A DNA stretch of 64,000 bases, from the NCBI GenBank assembly GCA_032719365.1, contig CM064871.1:68869586-68933585 (forward strand), in the 5' to 3' direction. The DNA comes from Prinsepia uniflora. Lineage: Eukaryota; Streptophyta; Magnoliopsida; Rosales; Rosaceae. Below the pieces are notes generated by a model that was not told where the DNA came from, searched no databases, and saw only the letters and a list, made by a program, of their open reading frames with translations. The position numbers and the translations under genes were made by a program. The stretch's first letter is position 1; every line of letters starts with the position of its first letter. This document shows, piece after piece, positions 1-10,926 of the stretch.

Positions 1-515
1 TTAAGCAGTTTTCCAGAACTTGGCATTCATCATCGATTATATTAGGAAAACCATGTCAAAGTTGAAGACCTAACACCAGAGCAAATAAACTGAAGTTTTG
101 CTTAAGGCCAGAACATCATTTAGCATAAATTTTACATAAAATAAAGGTTAAACGGCTTTACTGTTCACATTTGAACTGTTGGAAATGATAATGATATCAA
201 ATGGAGTGCAGAAGGAAAATCACCCCTCACCATGCATATGAGATCCCACTATGTGCCAAATTCTAGGATCAAATATTTAAGTGAAATGCTAAATCTGCAA
301 CACAATTTTTCATCTGCCCCTTTTCACATTTCCTATTTCTTTCTTGTCAATTTTAATCCTCATAAGTCAACAAAGAAATTATTCATCCCAAAATACGAAA
401 TTAGGACAGAAATTCATACCATCTTTCAATAATTATGACCCATGATCACTATAAAAAACTTAACAGGAAAATTAAACTGAAGTATAAGGAAAATTTAGAG
501 GAAAGAAGAATCAAC
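1..515 (-). other. Intron 1 (partial) of the SPL6-like gene
   Basis: A canonical donor (AG|GTTGAT, reading minus) lies at 516/515, exactly where SBP-box genes carry their conserved intron inside the DNA-binding domain. I looked for the second SBP half (the zinc-2 histidine region and the KRSCR-type basic nuclear localisation segment) on the minus strand down to position 1 and found nothing. The intron is therefore longer than 515 bp and the next exon lies outside the window. Confidence 0.7.
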
Positions 516-1147
516 CTGCTACACTGTTGGCAAAACCGTTGCTCTATGCCATTAACAATCACTGTGGGAGTTTTTGAGTGAGCATCACAAACTCTATGCC
601 TCTTATGGTAATCTTTTGAGAAGCTAAGATCCATTTGACAGCCATAGACTTGACAGGTGGGAGTGTGACTATATGGACCCCTTTGACCAGCTCTCTTTGG
701 CCTCTCTTTCAAATGTTGATCATTCTGCCCATATCTGCTATCAGCCAAACTCCCTAGCTTTAAAGCAATCAGTGATGAATCCTGGCTGTTAAATTCGGTC
801 ACTGGGCTCGAAAACTTTGACCAAGACTCTCCTCCTTCACCCAAAGATGAAGTTGGAGTAATCAAGCAAGTAGGAGACGCTATAGTGTTGCTACTAGAAT
901 CATTAACAATCACACCATTCAAAATTTCAAGTCCTTGGTTACCATGAAGAGGCTTTCTGACTGATTCAGGGAATCCCAATTCCATGAACCCCATGCTCTC
1001 AACTGATTCTTTATCAAAATTAAAGCAGCTATTTTTATCCCATTCTAGTGCTGTTTTTCTGCCTCTTGAAGATGCATCCATTGGTATGTCCATTTCTTCT
1101 GAGAACAAAAAGGTTTTCCCTTCTGAACCAAAACTCCAAGACTCCAT
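516..1147 (-). CDS. SQUAMOSA promoter-binding-like (SPL6-type) transcription factor, first coding exon (partial gene)
   Basis: Nuclear SBP-box transcription factor of the SPL family, which binds GTAC-core promoter elements. The exon encodes about 210 residues starting MESWSFGSEGK, a start typical of the SPL6 group. From residue 165 it runs into the SBP domain: CQVYGC, then DYHKRHRVCDAHSK, VIVNGIEQRF and CQQCSR. This covers zinc site 1 and the first cysteines of zinc site 2. The reading frame runs on past 516 only into intron sequence; the splice donor after CQQCS(R) is the real exon end. The N-terminal 160 residues are serine-rich and poorly conserved, as usual. The DYHKRHRVC / VIVNG(I/L)EQRFCQQCSR combination matches SPL6-type proteins from memory of Arabidopsis SPL6. 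Paralogue assignment is inference because the second half is missing. Probable leader exon and promoter lie upstream, near 2.2-2.5 kb. Confidence 0.88.
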
Positions 1148-2229
1148 AACTAGAGAACTTAAGCCAAAGGAATTATGCAGGAAGGTTAAAGCCTAACACA
1201 ATTTACAAAAGCAAAGGGTAAATTTCCATTTTCAAGTGGATCATAGAAATAGGACAATGAAAGTAAACACATATCGTCCATGGAAGCAAAAAAAAAAAAG
1301 CACAAAAATTAATTGACTTACACTACAAACAGTATAAAGAAGTCTAAAATCAAATAATCACTGTGGATACGAAACAAAAGCAACAATATAAACAATAAGA
1401 GCAAGTAACATTAAAAAGAAAAAATTCAAACACTTATGAATGCCCATAAACCAAACAAGGATTCTGCATGGACTTTAACAACACAAGAAAAAAAAAAATT
1501 GAAGTCATAGCTCCACTAGCAAAGTAGCCCCAGAGATCATGCTTATGCTTCTTCTTTTTTGGGTTACTGAGAAAGAGAAACTAGAATAGAAAAAGGAAAC
1601 AATTTATTTTTTCTTTTCTTTTTCATATAAGGTAGAAAGAAGGAAAGTTTAATGCTTGATTTTCTACATTTTTGGAGAAAACGAAACTGAGCATTGGCAA
1701 ATGCATAGCTCCAGAGTTTCACTCCATTTTGCTTTTATCGGTTTTCTCAGAAACCAAACAGAGCATCAAATAAAATCCGCACCGACAGGATTACAGAGTA
1801 AGCCCATAAAGATTCAAAACACAAGCCAAAATATACCCAAGATAATAGAGCCACGTATTCTAGTGACTTTCATATGGCGAAATCCCTGAAAGCGACTGAA
1901 ACATTCTGCAAGCTCAAATCTTGATGATAAAAATTTGAAGTTCACAAGAAGAAGAAGGTGATAAAAGATCTTATCTTGAGAGAAGCAAAGAAAATAATAA
2001 TAATAATAATACTGAATACCCATTTCAATTTTGTTTGGTCACTCTGAATACCCGTTTCGATAAACAACTTGAAAGTTAAAACCCATTGACGTAGAAGCAT
2101 TTAGCTACTACAAAGTGAAGGCATAGCAAAATGGCCAAGATTCCCACAAATTTGTGGCTCGTTTTCTTGGGAACCAAACAAAATATAAAATAGAAAAAGG
2201 CAGGTGCACTGGTGGTGGTTTTCACATAC
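1148..2229 (-). other. Probable 5' UTR intron of the SPL6-like gene
   Basis: No coding potential is seen. On the minus strand a strong plant donor (CTG|GTATGTG) is at 2230/2229, following a pyrimidine-rich leader-like stretch. Candidate acceptors ending in TTAG occur around 1190-1195, about 45 bases upstream of the ATG. A leader intron is inferred, not demonstrated; the exact acceptor is not resolved. Confidence 0.35.
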
Positions 2230-2400
2230 CAGATGAAACAACGAAGGCAGGGACTGGGTGAGAACTGAGAAGGAGAGCGAGAGACTGAGAGAGAAATTAG
2301 AGAGTACTTTTAATTTCAAGGTTTTGGTGAGCTCGAAGCAGATACACTGCGACTGTGAGTCAACATGATTTCCACCACTCTGTCCAAAAAGCATGTCGAG
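2230..2400 (-). promoter_or_regulatory. Probable 5' leader exon of the SPL6-like gene
   Basis: Reading minus, this stretch is rich in CTCTCT runs (about 2270-2300) and ends at a GTATGTG donor, a composition common in plant 5' leaders. The transcription start is not fixed. An AT-rich TGTAAAAATAAGC stretch near 2484-2496 could serve as a TATA element. The hAT element at 2528-3059 sits immediately upstream. Confidence 0.35.
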
Positions 2401-2527
2401 GCGTTTTGTAGCTTTTGAGAACTGAAAAAAAAAAAATAATAACACTAATGTGAAATTCCATGTTTGTCCATGTCTCTTGCTTATTTTTACAGGGACATAG
2501 AACACCATTGCTTGATTTGCTTCTTGT

Positions 2528-3059
2528 TAAGAGTGGTAATTTATGACACGATTCGATACATGATTTGAAACCCGCATGAAATTTTTCTAGGTCAGCTCAC
2601 ACAATTAAAATTTCGGGTCATTTTGGGATCAACCCGTTATGACTCGTTTATTAAACTGGTGGGTTTCAGGTCAATCTGTTAATCCGTATAATAACTTGTT
2701 AACTCGTTTAATAAATGAGTAGATTTCAGGTTAACCTGTATATTAGCTTATATATTGACCTATTTAATAAATGTGTCATTACTAACCCATTTATCTACCT
2801 AAATATCTATTAAATCTTATAATTTAAATAGGTTAAACATGTTAAACGGGTCAAACGGGTCATAGGTTAATTGAGTTTTGAGTATGACCTGTTTATTAAA
2901 TGTGTTAAACGGGTTACACGGGTCATTAACAACTCAGGTTCGGATTGGACATTCTTGACACGATTATTAAACAGGTCGGATTCTGGTTGGGCATAAATGG
3001 GTAAAACATAATAATGACACGATACGAACCCGACACGGCACGACCCATTGTCACCCCTA
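2528..3059. mobile_element. Short non-autonomous hAT element (MITE-like) in the SPL upstream region
   Basis: The ends are imperfect inverted repeats (TAAGAGTGGTAAT at left; ATTGTCACCCCTA at right) flanked by a perfect 8-bp target duplication CTTCTTGT (2520-2527 and 3060-3067), the hAT hallmark. The inside is packed with subterminal repeats such as GGGTCAAACGGGTCA, TTTAATAAATGAG and ACACGATACGAACCCG. The same motifs occur at both ends of the 9-kb hAT transposon at 33947-42916, so this is probably its deletion derivative. It holds no coding sequence and lies about 130 bp upstream of the probable SPL leader. Confidence 0.85.
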
Positions 3060-3067
3060 CTTCTTGT

Positions 3068-4445
3068 TGCTTTTCCTCCTAACAACTGGGTTGGAGGAGT
3101 CAATTAACCGAATCAACTCACTTACTATCTTAATACCATCTTTGGTTTTGGCTTTGATTTAGATTTACTTTTTCAATTTCTGACTTCTATTGTTTATTAA
3201 TAGTACATATAAAATAGAGTAAATTATATTTTAGTACTTTGTTGTTTATATTGAATTTCAGTGGTATATTTAACTTTTCAAAATTTATATTTACTTACTC
3301 TGAATTTTTAAAAATATAATAATTTAACTCTATCGTTAATTATTCCGTTAAATATTATATTAAGTGTTGACATGTCACATATGAGGCCAACTATTTAATT
3401 TAAAAAAAAAATTCTATGTTTTATTTTTTTTTCCTTTTCTTCTTCTCCTTTCTCGTTCTCTACTTCTTCCCTTTTTTGGGTTCACAGACTCCATTGATGT
3501 CCAATCTTCACTTTCAAACCTCATATTAACAAGCAACACAAGGGGCTTCATTTTTAGTGCACTTCTTCTTTCTCTTCTTCAACCAAAAAGAAGTCCAGGG
3601 TCCATTGATTATAATCTTCTTCTTTCTTCTTCATTTTTAGTGCACTTCTTCTTTCTTCTTCATTAATCGCGACAGTTAAGCTCTTTTAAATTTATAATCT
3701 TCCACAAATTATGGTATTTTTGAATTTATTATTATAATTCTTTACACAAATATTTTAAAATAAATATATTCCATTAAAATTATTAATAAATATATTCCAT
3801 TAAAATTATTAATAAATATATTCCATTAAAATTATTTATTTACGTAATATCATTCTCACATCAATTTTTGTTATTTATGCTTTACCACTTTCGAAGCAAA
3901 CAAGTTACTAAATGATGCTAGTTTCCACATTTCTATATAACTAACTAGTCAATAATTCAAATTAGTAGTTACAATACCTTAATAGTTTAGTACGATTTCA
4001 AACATAAGAACGTACAATGATTATAACAAAAATTATAAATTCGATGCATATTTTGATCTCCACTATTAAAAAAAAAAGAAAAAAAAAAGGCACAACTATG
4101 ACAATTCACCTAAATTACAAGTGGGTTACACATATACGGTGAGACACAACCAACCTTATGCTAAAGCCATGGCCCCATTTCATTATGATTTGGACACATG
4201 TAACATTTGTGGGTATGTGTAAGTTGTGGTCCATTTCATACATGAATCTGTTGAACTATTTTTCGGTGGGGACTTTCTGAGGCTCCAAATCATGCCTCGC
4301 CATTTTTATGCAATTGTGATGGGTTGGACATGTATCCTAACTCCTAAGGCATTCAATTCCTTCAAGATTTCAAATTTTATGTGATGAATGCTTAGTGGAA
4401 AGAATTTGAAATGAAGAATTTACCGTCATGTTGCTACTGAAGTTT
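3068..4445. other. AT-rich intergenic DNA
   Basis: No coding sequence is supported. It contains CT-rich stretches around 3420-3660 (TTCTTCTTTC repeats, with GCACTTCTTCTTTCTTCTTC-type copies at about 3558 and 3639) and a 26-bp tandem repeat listed separately. Confidence 0.6.
3761..3836. repeat. Tandem repeat, about 26 bp x 3
   Basis: Three near-identical copies of TAAATATATTCCATTAAAA followed by TTATTAA. Direct reading of the sequence; no function apparent. Confidence 0.9.
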
Positions 4446-4455
4446 TTACTGTGGG

Positions 4456-4810
4456 TTGGTCATTGTCAGAGGATCAGGGAGGATAAGTATGAAAAAATGT
4501 GAGATATCTGGTGTGAGAAGGGAGGAAACTATTTCGCCATATGTATGGGTTGCGAGCTTACACGTGTCGTATGTCAGTCTTGAAAAGCTGGAAAATGCTG
4601 GAGATATGCACGAGATGGCTATGGGCGGAGTGACCTGCACCTGCACCTGCACCTGCTCTCCTCTGCCATCCACTGCTCCACTGCGGTTGTGGTGTGGAGT
4701 GTGAGTAGTGACTCGGCTTCTCCAGTCTCGACTTTCCCCATTTTCGGTGGCTGCCTGCTTCTCAAACACCCAAATTGGATGCCAACAAAAAAATATATAT
4801 ATGACAAAAC
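4456..4810 (+). promoter_or_regulatory. Promoter-like GC-richer island without a recognisable gene
   Basis: This stretch is clearly less AT-rich than its surroundings. In + order it shows an I-box GATAAG (4482-4487), a palindromic AGATATCT-like site (near 4502), a G-box CACGTG within ACACGTGTCG (4561), a CTGCAC hexamer microsatellite, a CCAAATTGG-type box (near 4770), and a TATA-like AAATATATATAT (4791). That order resembles a light-regulated plant promoter. Downstream of the TATA-like element there is only AT-rich DNA with no open frame, so it may be a relic or a captured promoter. Overlapping open frames on both strands look accidental. Confidence 0.25.
4634..4656. repeat. Hexamer microsatellite (CTGCAC)n
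   Basis: About four consecutive CTGCAC units, seen directly. Confidence 0.85.
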
Positions 4811-6249
4811 CCTTGTTCATTTTTTTTAAATATATTTAGGCACATTAATATTAACTCTATATTATTATTTTAATTTATTGAATTATTATATATATATTTT
4901 TAATTAAAATAATTTATTTTTAATTTATTATATCAAGATATTTTTACATAAAATTTAATAAAATTAGAGACTATGTAATTATTTTTACATATCAAATAAA
5001 TTAATAATTTTGATAAGAATTAAGATTTTCATAGTAAAATGTTTAATAAATTTTAATTGTGTTAATATTTTGTGTAAAGATCTTGAAATGATAATTAAAT
5101 GTCGAATGATTTTAATTATAATATATATAACGATAATTAAATAAATTAAAAAGGTGATACGATTGTATTATCAATATGACATGTAAGAATTGTTCTTTGA
5201 AAAAATAATTTACTGAGTATATGTTTAGTTCTCAAATATTAATTGAAATGAATTACAAGCTAATTATTTATATGTATAATATATCGAATCAAGAGAGAAT
5301 TAAAAACAAATGAGATGACGAAATTTATCAATCACGAAATTTAGTGTCGACTTTCTTATGGCCCGTTTGATTCGGAGACCACGGCCATGTGTGTCCCAAC
5401 TTTCCGCTTAAAATCTAGAGTTTAAAGCCGAATTTGGTTTGGTTTGTTGGTGACTAGATATGATGGCTCATGACTAAGCCCAACTTCCAGTGTTGGAAGC
5501 TCAGAATGGGCCTCAAATCGTACTGAGCCTGTTTTTAAGCCTACAAGTAAAGGTTTTTGTAGTTGCAGACTTGCAAGCTTAGACCTAAAATGCCATTTTA
5601 TTCGCGCGCATACACACACTTTTGTAAGAGAAACAGAAAATGTAAGGAAGAGGCGATATTATTTCTTTTTTTAGACAATTAAGATTTTCATTAAATAGAG
5701 TTAATAATTACAAAGACAACAAAAACCTAATAACAAAAAAAATTAAAAGAAATATAAGAAAAACATATAGATAACACCAAATTCATGTGCATCAAGTACG
5801 TCCAAAATATAAAATTTAAAAAAACCCAAAGAAAACCCTAGATTTCAAAAAAATTTCAAATGCAGCCATATCCAGACGCTAAAAGAGGGGACAATATAAA
5901 TACATTAAAAATCATCTACATATATTTTAGTATCAATATTGATATTATTTACACCTAATAAAAAATGTTGGAAATTTCAAAACTCGAAAACTTTGAATGA
6001 AATTTTAGGAAAAACTTAAAACACCCAATAATATGTATATACGATTAATACAGATATCGTGAAAATTGGAGGATATTTTATTTCCTCTTTATTTTTATGT
6101 CGAGATCCTTAAATGCGAGTATATACATAGAAATATCGCCGATATTTTTCCCCTATTTTTATATTGAGACCCCAAAATACGAAAAATATGATATTTTAAT
6201 ACATGATTAGTTGGTGCCTATGTGTGTTAGTATTTTTTGCAATTATGGT
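4811..6249. other. AT-rich intergenic DNA
   Basis: No gene is seen. The stretch around 5660-5720 (minus: ATTTAATGAAAATCTTAATT followed by an A-rich tail) resembles the 3' end of a plant retroposon, but no RT or RNase H residues can be read upstream of it, so it is not called as one. Confidence 0.5.
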
Positions 6250-7853
6250 TGTTCCTGCCCAAAATATTTTTCTCGTTTTACGAGTCGAGCGTTCTAGGGC
6301 AACCCTTACTATACCTCCGCGCAGAACCTTGTCTGTAAAGCGAAGGAGACAGACCACTCATAGGGATCTCATTGCTGTGAATGGTGAGGCGGAGAGATGC
6401 TGGATGAGATGGGTGTGATGGGTCTCGAGCTACGGTTGATCTCTAAATGAGCCGATCATGAAGTAAGCATGCCTTCTCAACTTAGATGCAAGCGTACTAC
6501 TATTAGAAGTTGCTACTAGACAGTGTAAATGAGTTCTGTTTTCGGCCCAAGAACCTTCCTTCTGATCAATGCGATTGTGAGGCAGGTGGACACGAAATCT
6601 CCTGCGTTGCTCTTCTCTGTACCTTTTTCAAGGACTTAAAATATATATTTTTTTTCCAGCGTTGTCCAAGTTCATAAGTTTTATTTCGCTATGATATTCA
6701 AGTTGGCGACGTTGTTATTACAGTTGTTAAAATGGACAATGGTCCCATGTTCTCTCGAGTCGAAATCAGAGTATTTGGACCAATGCACAAAGATGATATC
6801 CCGACTTGGTGACGGTATATCCCAAGTACCAATTACTTACTTAAGAAAATCTGTTTATATTGAGATGGAAATAGAAGTACGAGTACAAAAATGTAAAAGT
6901 ACTGGAATTGAATAACAACTGAAATTACAAGTACATAAAAGTAAATTATCCCCTTCGTGTTTCAAGCACGTAACAAGCAAGAAAATCTAGGAATCATCAA
7001 TTGAAATGAATATCAGTCATAAATCATACCATGAAAGCACTCAAATGCGACGACAAGACGTAAAAATGAGCTTTGTGTTCCATAGTGACCATCCATAAGT
7101 TGGCAATCGGGATGACCTTTAGTATGATCGGTAGTCGGAACTTTCCGTGAAATGGTGGTCGAGTACTGTTTGTGAACCGGTAATCAGGATGACTTTCCGT
7201 GAGTCGGTAGTTGATAATGTCAACCCTTATGACTCTAAGGGGTCAGAAAGAAGGTCGATCTTCCGCGAACCTTTGCCGAAAGTCTATGAACTAGTTAGTT
7301 GGGACGAGGGCAACCTTTAGGACCTGAATGGTCAGAAAGAAGGTTTGGGCAGGGAAATGAATCCAATCATTATGACATTAATTACTACTAGAGCGGTCAG
7401 AAAGACGGTTAGGCAGTTGCATAAATGCCTTGAGGGGGTGAGAAGAGAAGCTGCACCTTGATTTCCTAGATTAAAAAAAAAAATTTGTCATAAGGACCAG
7501 CCATTTTAAACCATGAAACTTTAGTTAAAGGTGTTCATAGGTTCTGAAATTGATGGAGATCAATCTGATGAGTTTGATTGTCGGTTCTTTGAGAATTTGG
7601 ATCGTTCTCTGTTTATAGGTGGTGAAGAAGTTCTCAATTGGCTGAATTGGGTCGCACGTGGGTCTCATCTTCCCTTTTTTCGTTGGGATGCTCCCTCTTT
7701 GTCTCTGTTTTCTTCGTGCTATGTGAGTGCCGCTCATGCCTTCTTCCTCTCCACACTCAAAGCAGCTTGGGCTTGGGCCATAATTCGTCTTAGGCCTTTA
7801 GTTTCCGTGAGCCACGTTTTGGGTCTAGAGGCGATTTTTTTCGGGTGTAAACG
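6250..7853 (-). mobile_element. Solo LTR-like copy 1 of the gypsy family at 43462-45773
   Basis: Shares colinear blocks with 21198-22814 and 43462-45773. These begin TTTTCTCG-TTTTA-CGAGTCGAG and continue through the shared blocks GTTCATAGGTTC and TTGATGGAGATCAAT to a T-rich end before GGTGTAAAC. The third copy abuts a primer-binding site and decayed gag, so this sequence is an LTR in minus orientation. Here no internal region follows, hence solo LTR. The ends are decayed (terminal CA reads CG) and no clean 5-bp target duplication is seen. The open frame at 7531-7857 has no family features and is treated as accidental. Confidence 0.65.
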
Positions 7854-8198
7854 ATAGCCTCCCGATTTAGCATTGTCCAAAACGAAAAGTACCAACAAAG
7901 ATTCCAAGATACTTATTAAAAACACAAAAAAAAAAAAATTCCAATATTTATATCTAGGTTCATGAAATGTTAATCATATATAATGTCTATTAATTATACA
8001 ATAACCCATCATTAATTTGTATGATAATTATATAAAATCAGAAAAAAAGAAAAATATACTTTTGTATTTTAAATTTCAACCGTGACACCAAGAATTTTCA
8101 CAAATATATGTAGAAAGCATCGTTGGTGAATGTTATTCAAAAGCCCATGATGTGATGAAAAGACAAAAAACCAAACTCAATGTAAGAACCAATCCCCT

Positions 8199-8327
8199 TA
8201 AAACCCTAATTAACTTTGTCACTGAACACATGATCCAAGTAAAACCCTATTTACCTTTGTCACTGAACGTACATTTGATCCAAGTAAAACCCTAATTAAC
8301 TTTATCACTGAACATTGGATCGAACTA
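8199..8327. repeat. Tandem repeat, about 44 bp x 3
   Basis: Three diverged copies of AAAACCCTAATTAACTTT-GTCACTGAAC followed by GATCCAAGT, starting near 8199, 8241 and 8287. Function unknown. Confidence 0.85.
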
Positions 8328-8971
8328 ATGGGTACGTATGGCAGACATTCAAGGATAAGTTTGATGTGTTGAAAGAATGGAAGGGAGTGATATGTGGGGG
8401 CCATCAGAAGGAAGATGAGGAGCTGCATGCTACCTGGAAAGCACCAAGTAAGAATCATGATCTGGACGGACCTTGGAGTCCTAGTGCCCCCCGGTTTACT
8501 GAATTGTATTTATTTGGTTGGATAACCTAATGTCGCATATATCTGTCATGTCCCAGTCACAACTCCATACTTAAGGAGGCAAAACCTCACCTGCCACACA
8601 ATATTCAAAGTTCATCTTATATATCCAAATTCATGCATATATGCATGCTGCTTCATCGATAAATTTTTGCATGTGTTCCCACACTTGATGACAAACCCCT
8701 ATCAAATCTTTGATCCTTCTGATCTCTTTGGGGGCTCATGATTCATTCATGTGTGCTTGTAACTGGCCGGCCATGGAGATCAAGACACCAATAGCTGGCT
8801 TCAGGAACCTCTCACATGTGGGGATAAATCAACAAGGTCTGTAATTGGTCTCTTCACTTTACCAGAAGTAGTGGTTGGAAAAGCATAGTCAATGCGATTC
8901 AAATCCGTCCTCAAGTTTCCTTTGCAAAATGTATATCCTTGAACCTTTACTGTTAACATTTCATACTTTTT
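8328..8971. other. Unassigned DNA with a short open frame
   Basis: A 71-codon open frame at 8315-8530 (+) reads a fairly polar sequence (KDKFDVLKEWKGVICGG and so on), but I recognise no family and it begins inside the preceding tandem repeat. No start context, introns or neighbours support a gene. The rest is non-coding by inspection. Confidence 0.3.
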
Positions 8972-9440
8972 GTTGGTGATAATGATATAAACACATTATA
9001 TGGAACGTTCATCCCAAAGGTCAGGATCTTCAATATGAATTCTGATGGAAAAATTTATATTAATTTGTTGAAATTGTATTGATAATATGTTGGTTTTTGT
9101 TGGTGATAAAAATGTCGACGCATTATATGAGCCCCCATCCAAAGCTAGGACCTTCAATATGAATTTTCATGTCAATATGGATATTTGCGATGAAATTGTA
9201 TAGATAACATTTAGGTACGATTCGTTGATGATAATGATATCAAAATATGATATAGGCGTTCATCACAAAATGAAGACCTTTAATTTATTATGGATCAGCA
9301 TTTTTACCAAAAAAAAAAAATCACTAATAACTTATATTGCTAAAATTGTATGAATAATATATTAGTGCATAATTCATTAATAATAATGATATCGATACAT
9401 TATATAAGCGTGTATACCAAAATTTGGGCCTTCAAATGAA
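8972..9440. repeat. Diverged tandem repeat, about 125-150 bp x 4
   Basis: Four copies, starting near 8972, 9099, 9224 and 9375, share GTTGGTGATAATGATAT, then ACATTATAT, GCGTTCAT-CC-AAA, GACCTTCAATATGAAT and GAAATTGTAT-GATAA. Divergence between copies is high, so the array is old. No coding potential. Confidence 0.8.
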
Positions 9441-10105
9441 TGTGGGTGGGTCCAAAATGTGGGGGCAGGGTGTTGATTTGATATATGGGATAATGCCTTC
9501 ACAGTGAAGCGGTTATGGGGAACTCGAGTTCTTACTTTGCAGATGGCTTTTATAAAAGAAAGGAGAGATCGATTTTTTGATTGTGAACAGTAAATTTTTT
9601 AAATTTTTTATTAGGTGTTAGTGTAAACATCTCATTTTCCACTCACTCTGGTAGTTACAGTGTCCATATTCCTTTACCCTTCTGGTGTCCCATGCATCAT
9701 TTTTCCAGTCCTCATTTTTTCTTAAAGGCTACCCAAAAGGATGATTGATCATGAGATCCATCCTCATTTTTTTAAAAAAAAAATTAATTTTTATGCTTCT
9801 TCTTCGACGATCGACGATCGGTGCGTAGAGTTCACGCATATAGATGTTGAAGGAGATGGAAGATTGCAGCTTTCAAATTTAGCCCTTTCAAGTAGCTAGC
9901 TAGGCACATCATTATAGTTTATGAGATGAATTAGTGAAAGGCCAATTTCATCATCACCAGTTTCTGGTTCGTACCTATATAGGTGGAGGCACATCCTTGT
10001 CAAAACGACAACACTTAGGCCAACCCTTGACTCTTGCTACCTAGGGGCTGCACTCAAATCTTAGTTGGGTGAAGTTTTTGGATTTGGGTGTAGAAATCTT
10101 GTGCG

Positions 10106-10144
<39 letters not shown>

Positions 10145-10926
10145 GTATAAAATAAAAAGGAAAAAGTTTTGGCTCCATTAGGATTTTAAATGGAGGTGAT
10201 TTGGTCTTAGAAATCTAGATATTGTTTCTAATACGTACTGATCGATATAAGGGCTTAATTGCTCTTTAATTACTTTTTGATCATTTGATTAGACACGGAA
10301 TATGTGATCTTAATTATTTGAGGTTAGGCTAACAAAAGGCAAGCATGCATCTTAATAAAGATTTAAACTTTATGCTTTTGCGCATACCTCATGTATGAAA
10401 TCAAAAATTTATAGTTATCACCCATTCCATGTCCCTGCATGTCTCAGAATATCGATGTATTAAATTATTAGGTCGAAATCAGGTAAATTAATAGATAATT
10501 ATAATGTTTTAATTTACTAACCGAATTTTTTTATTTTTAAAATCTTAGTATTTACCAATTGATATGATGATATAGAAATTTTGGATGCTTCCAATTTTGC
10601 AACACTTCATAATTCATAGATATATATATATATATGGATATAATTGTGTTTATATATATATATATATATTGATGGATATAATTGTGTATATATATATAAA
10701 TCCAAAAGTAAAGTAAAAAAACAAAAGACAATAGACAAATTAACAAACAAACATTCAGACTGCACATAAAGAGGAAAAAATAAAACATTGGAAGATCAAC
10801 TTTCAGAGAAGATAAGAGAAAAAAGGAAAAAGCAAAATCTAGGAAATTCTAATTTCCTTCTCTCAACCACATATGCATAATCCAATATATCTAACATGAT
10901 TTTTTTTTTTTTTGTAAATCCATCAA
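9441..10926. other. Intergenic region downstream of the BIG GRAIN 1-like gene
   Basis: No gene is supported. It contains a (TA)n microsatellite at 10111-10142 and broken TA runs at about 10617-10700. It includes the probable 3' UTR of the minus-strand gene ending at 10927. Confidence 0.6.
10111..10142. repeat. (TA)n microsatellite
   Basis: Sixteen uninterrupted TA units, read directly. Confidence 0.95.

Noticed and set aside
449..515. Extension of the SPL6-like open frame past CQQCSR (LILLSSKFSLYFSLIF...)
   Set aside because: It follows a canonical splice donor at the conserved SBP intron position and replaces the expected second half of the SBP domain with hydrophobic nonsense. It is intron read-through.
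2101..2508. 135-codon open frame on minus overlapping the SPL upstream region
   Set aside because: It translates CT-rich leader and T-rich sequence (runs of FFFF and SLSLSLS) and has no family similarity.
10552..10788. 78-codon open frame rich in YIYIYI
   Set aside because: It is a translation of TA-microsatellite sequence.
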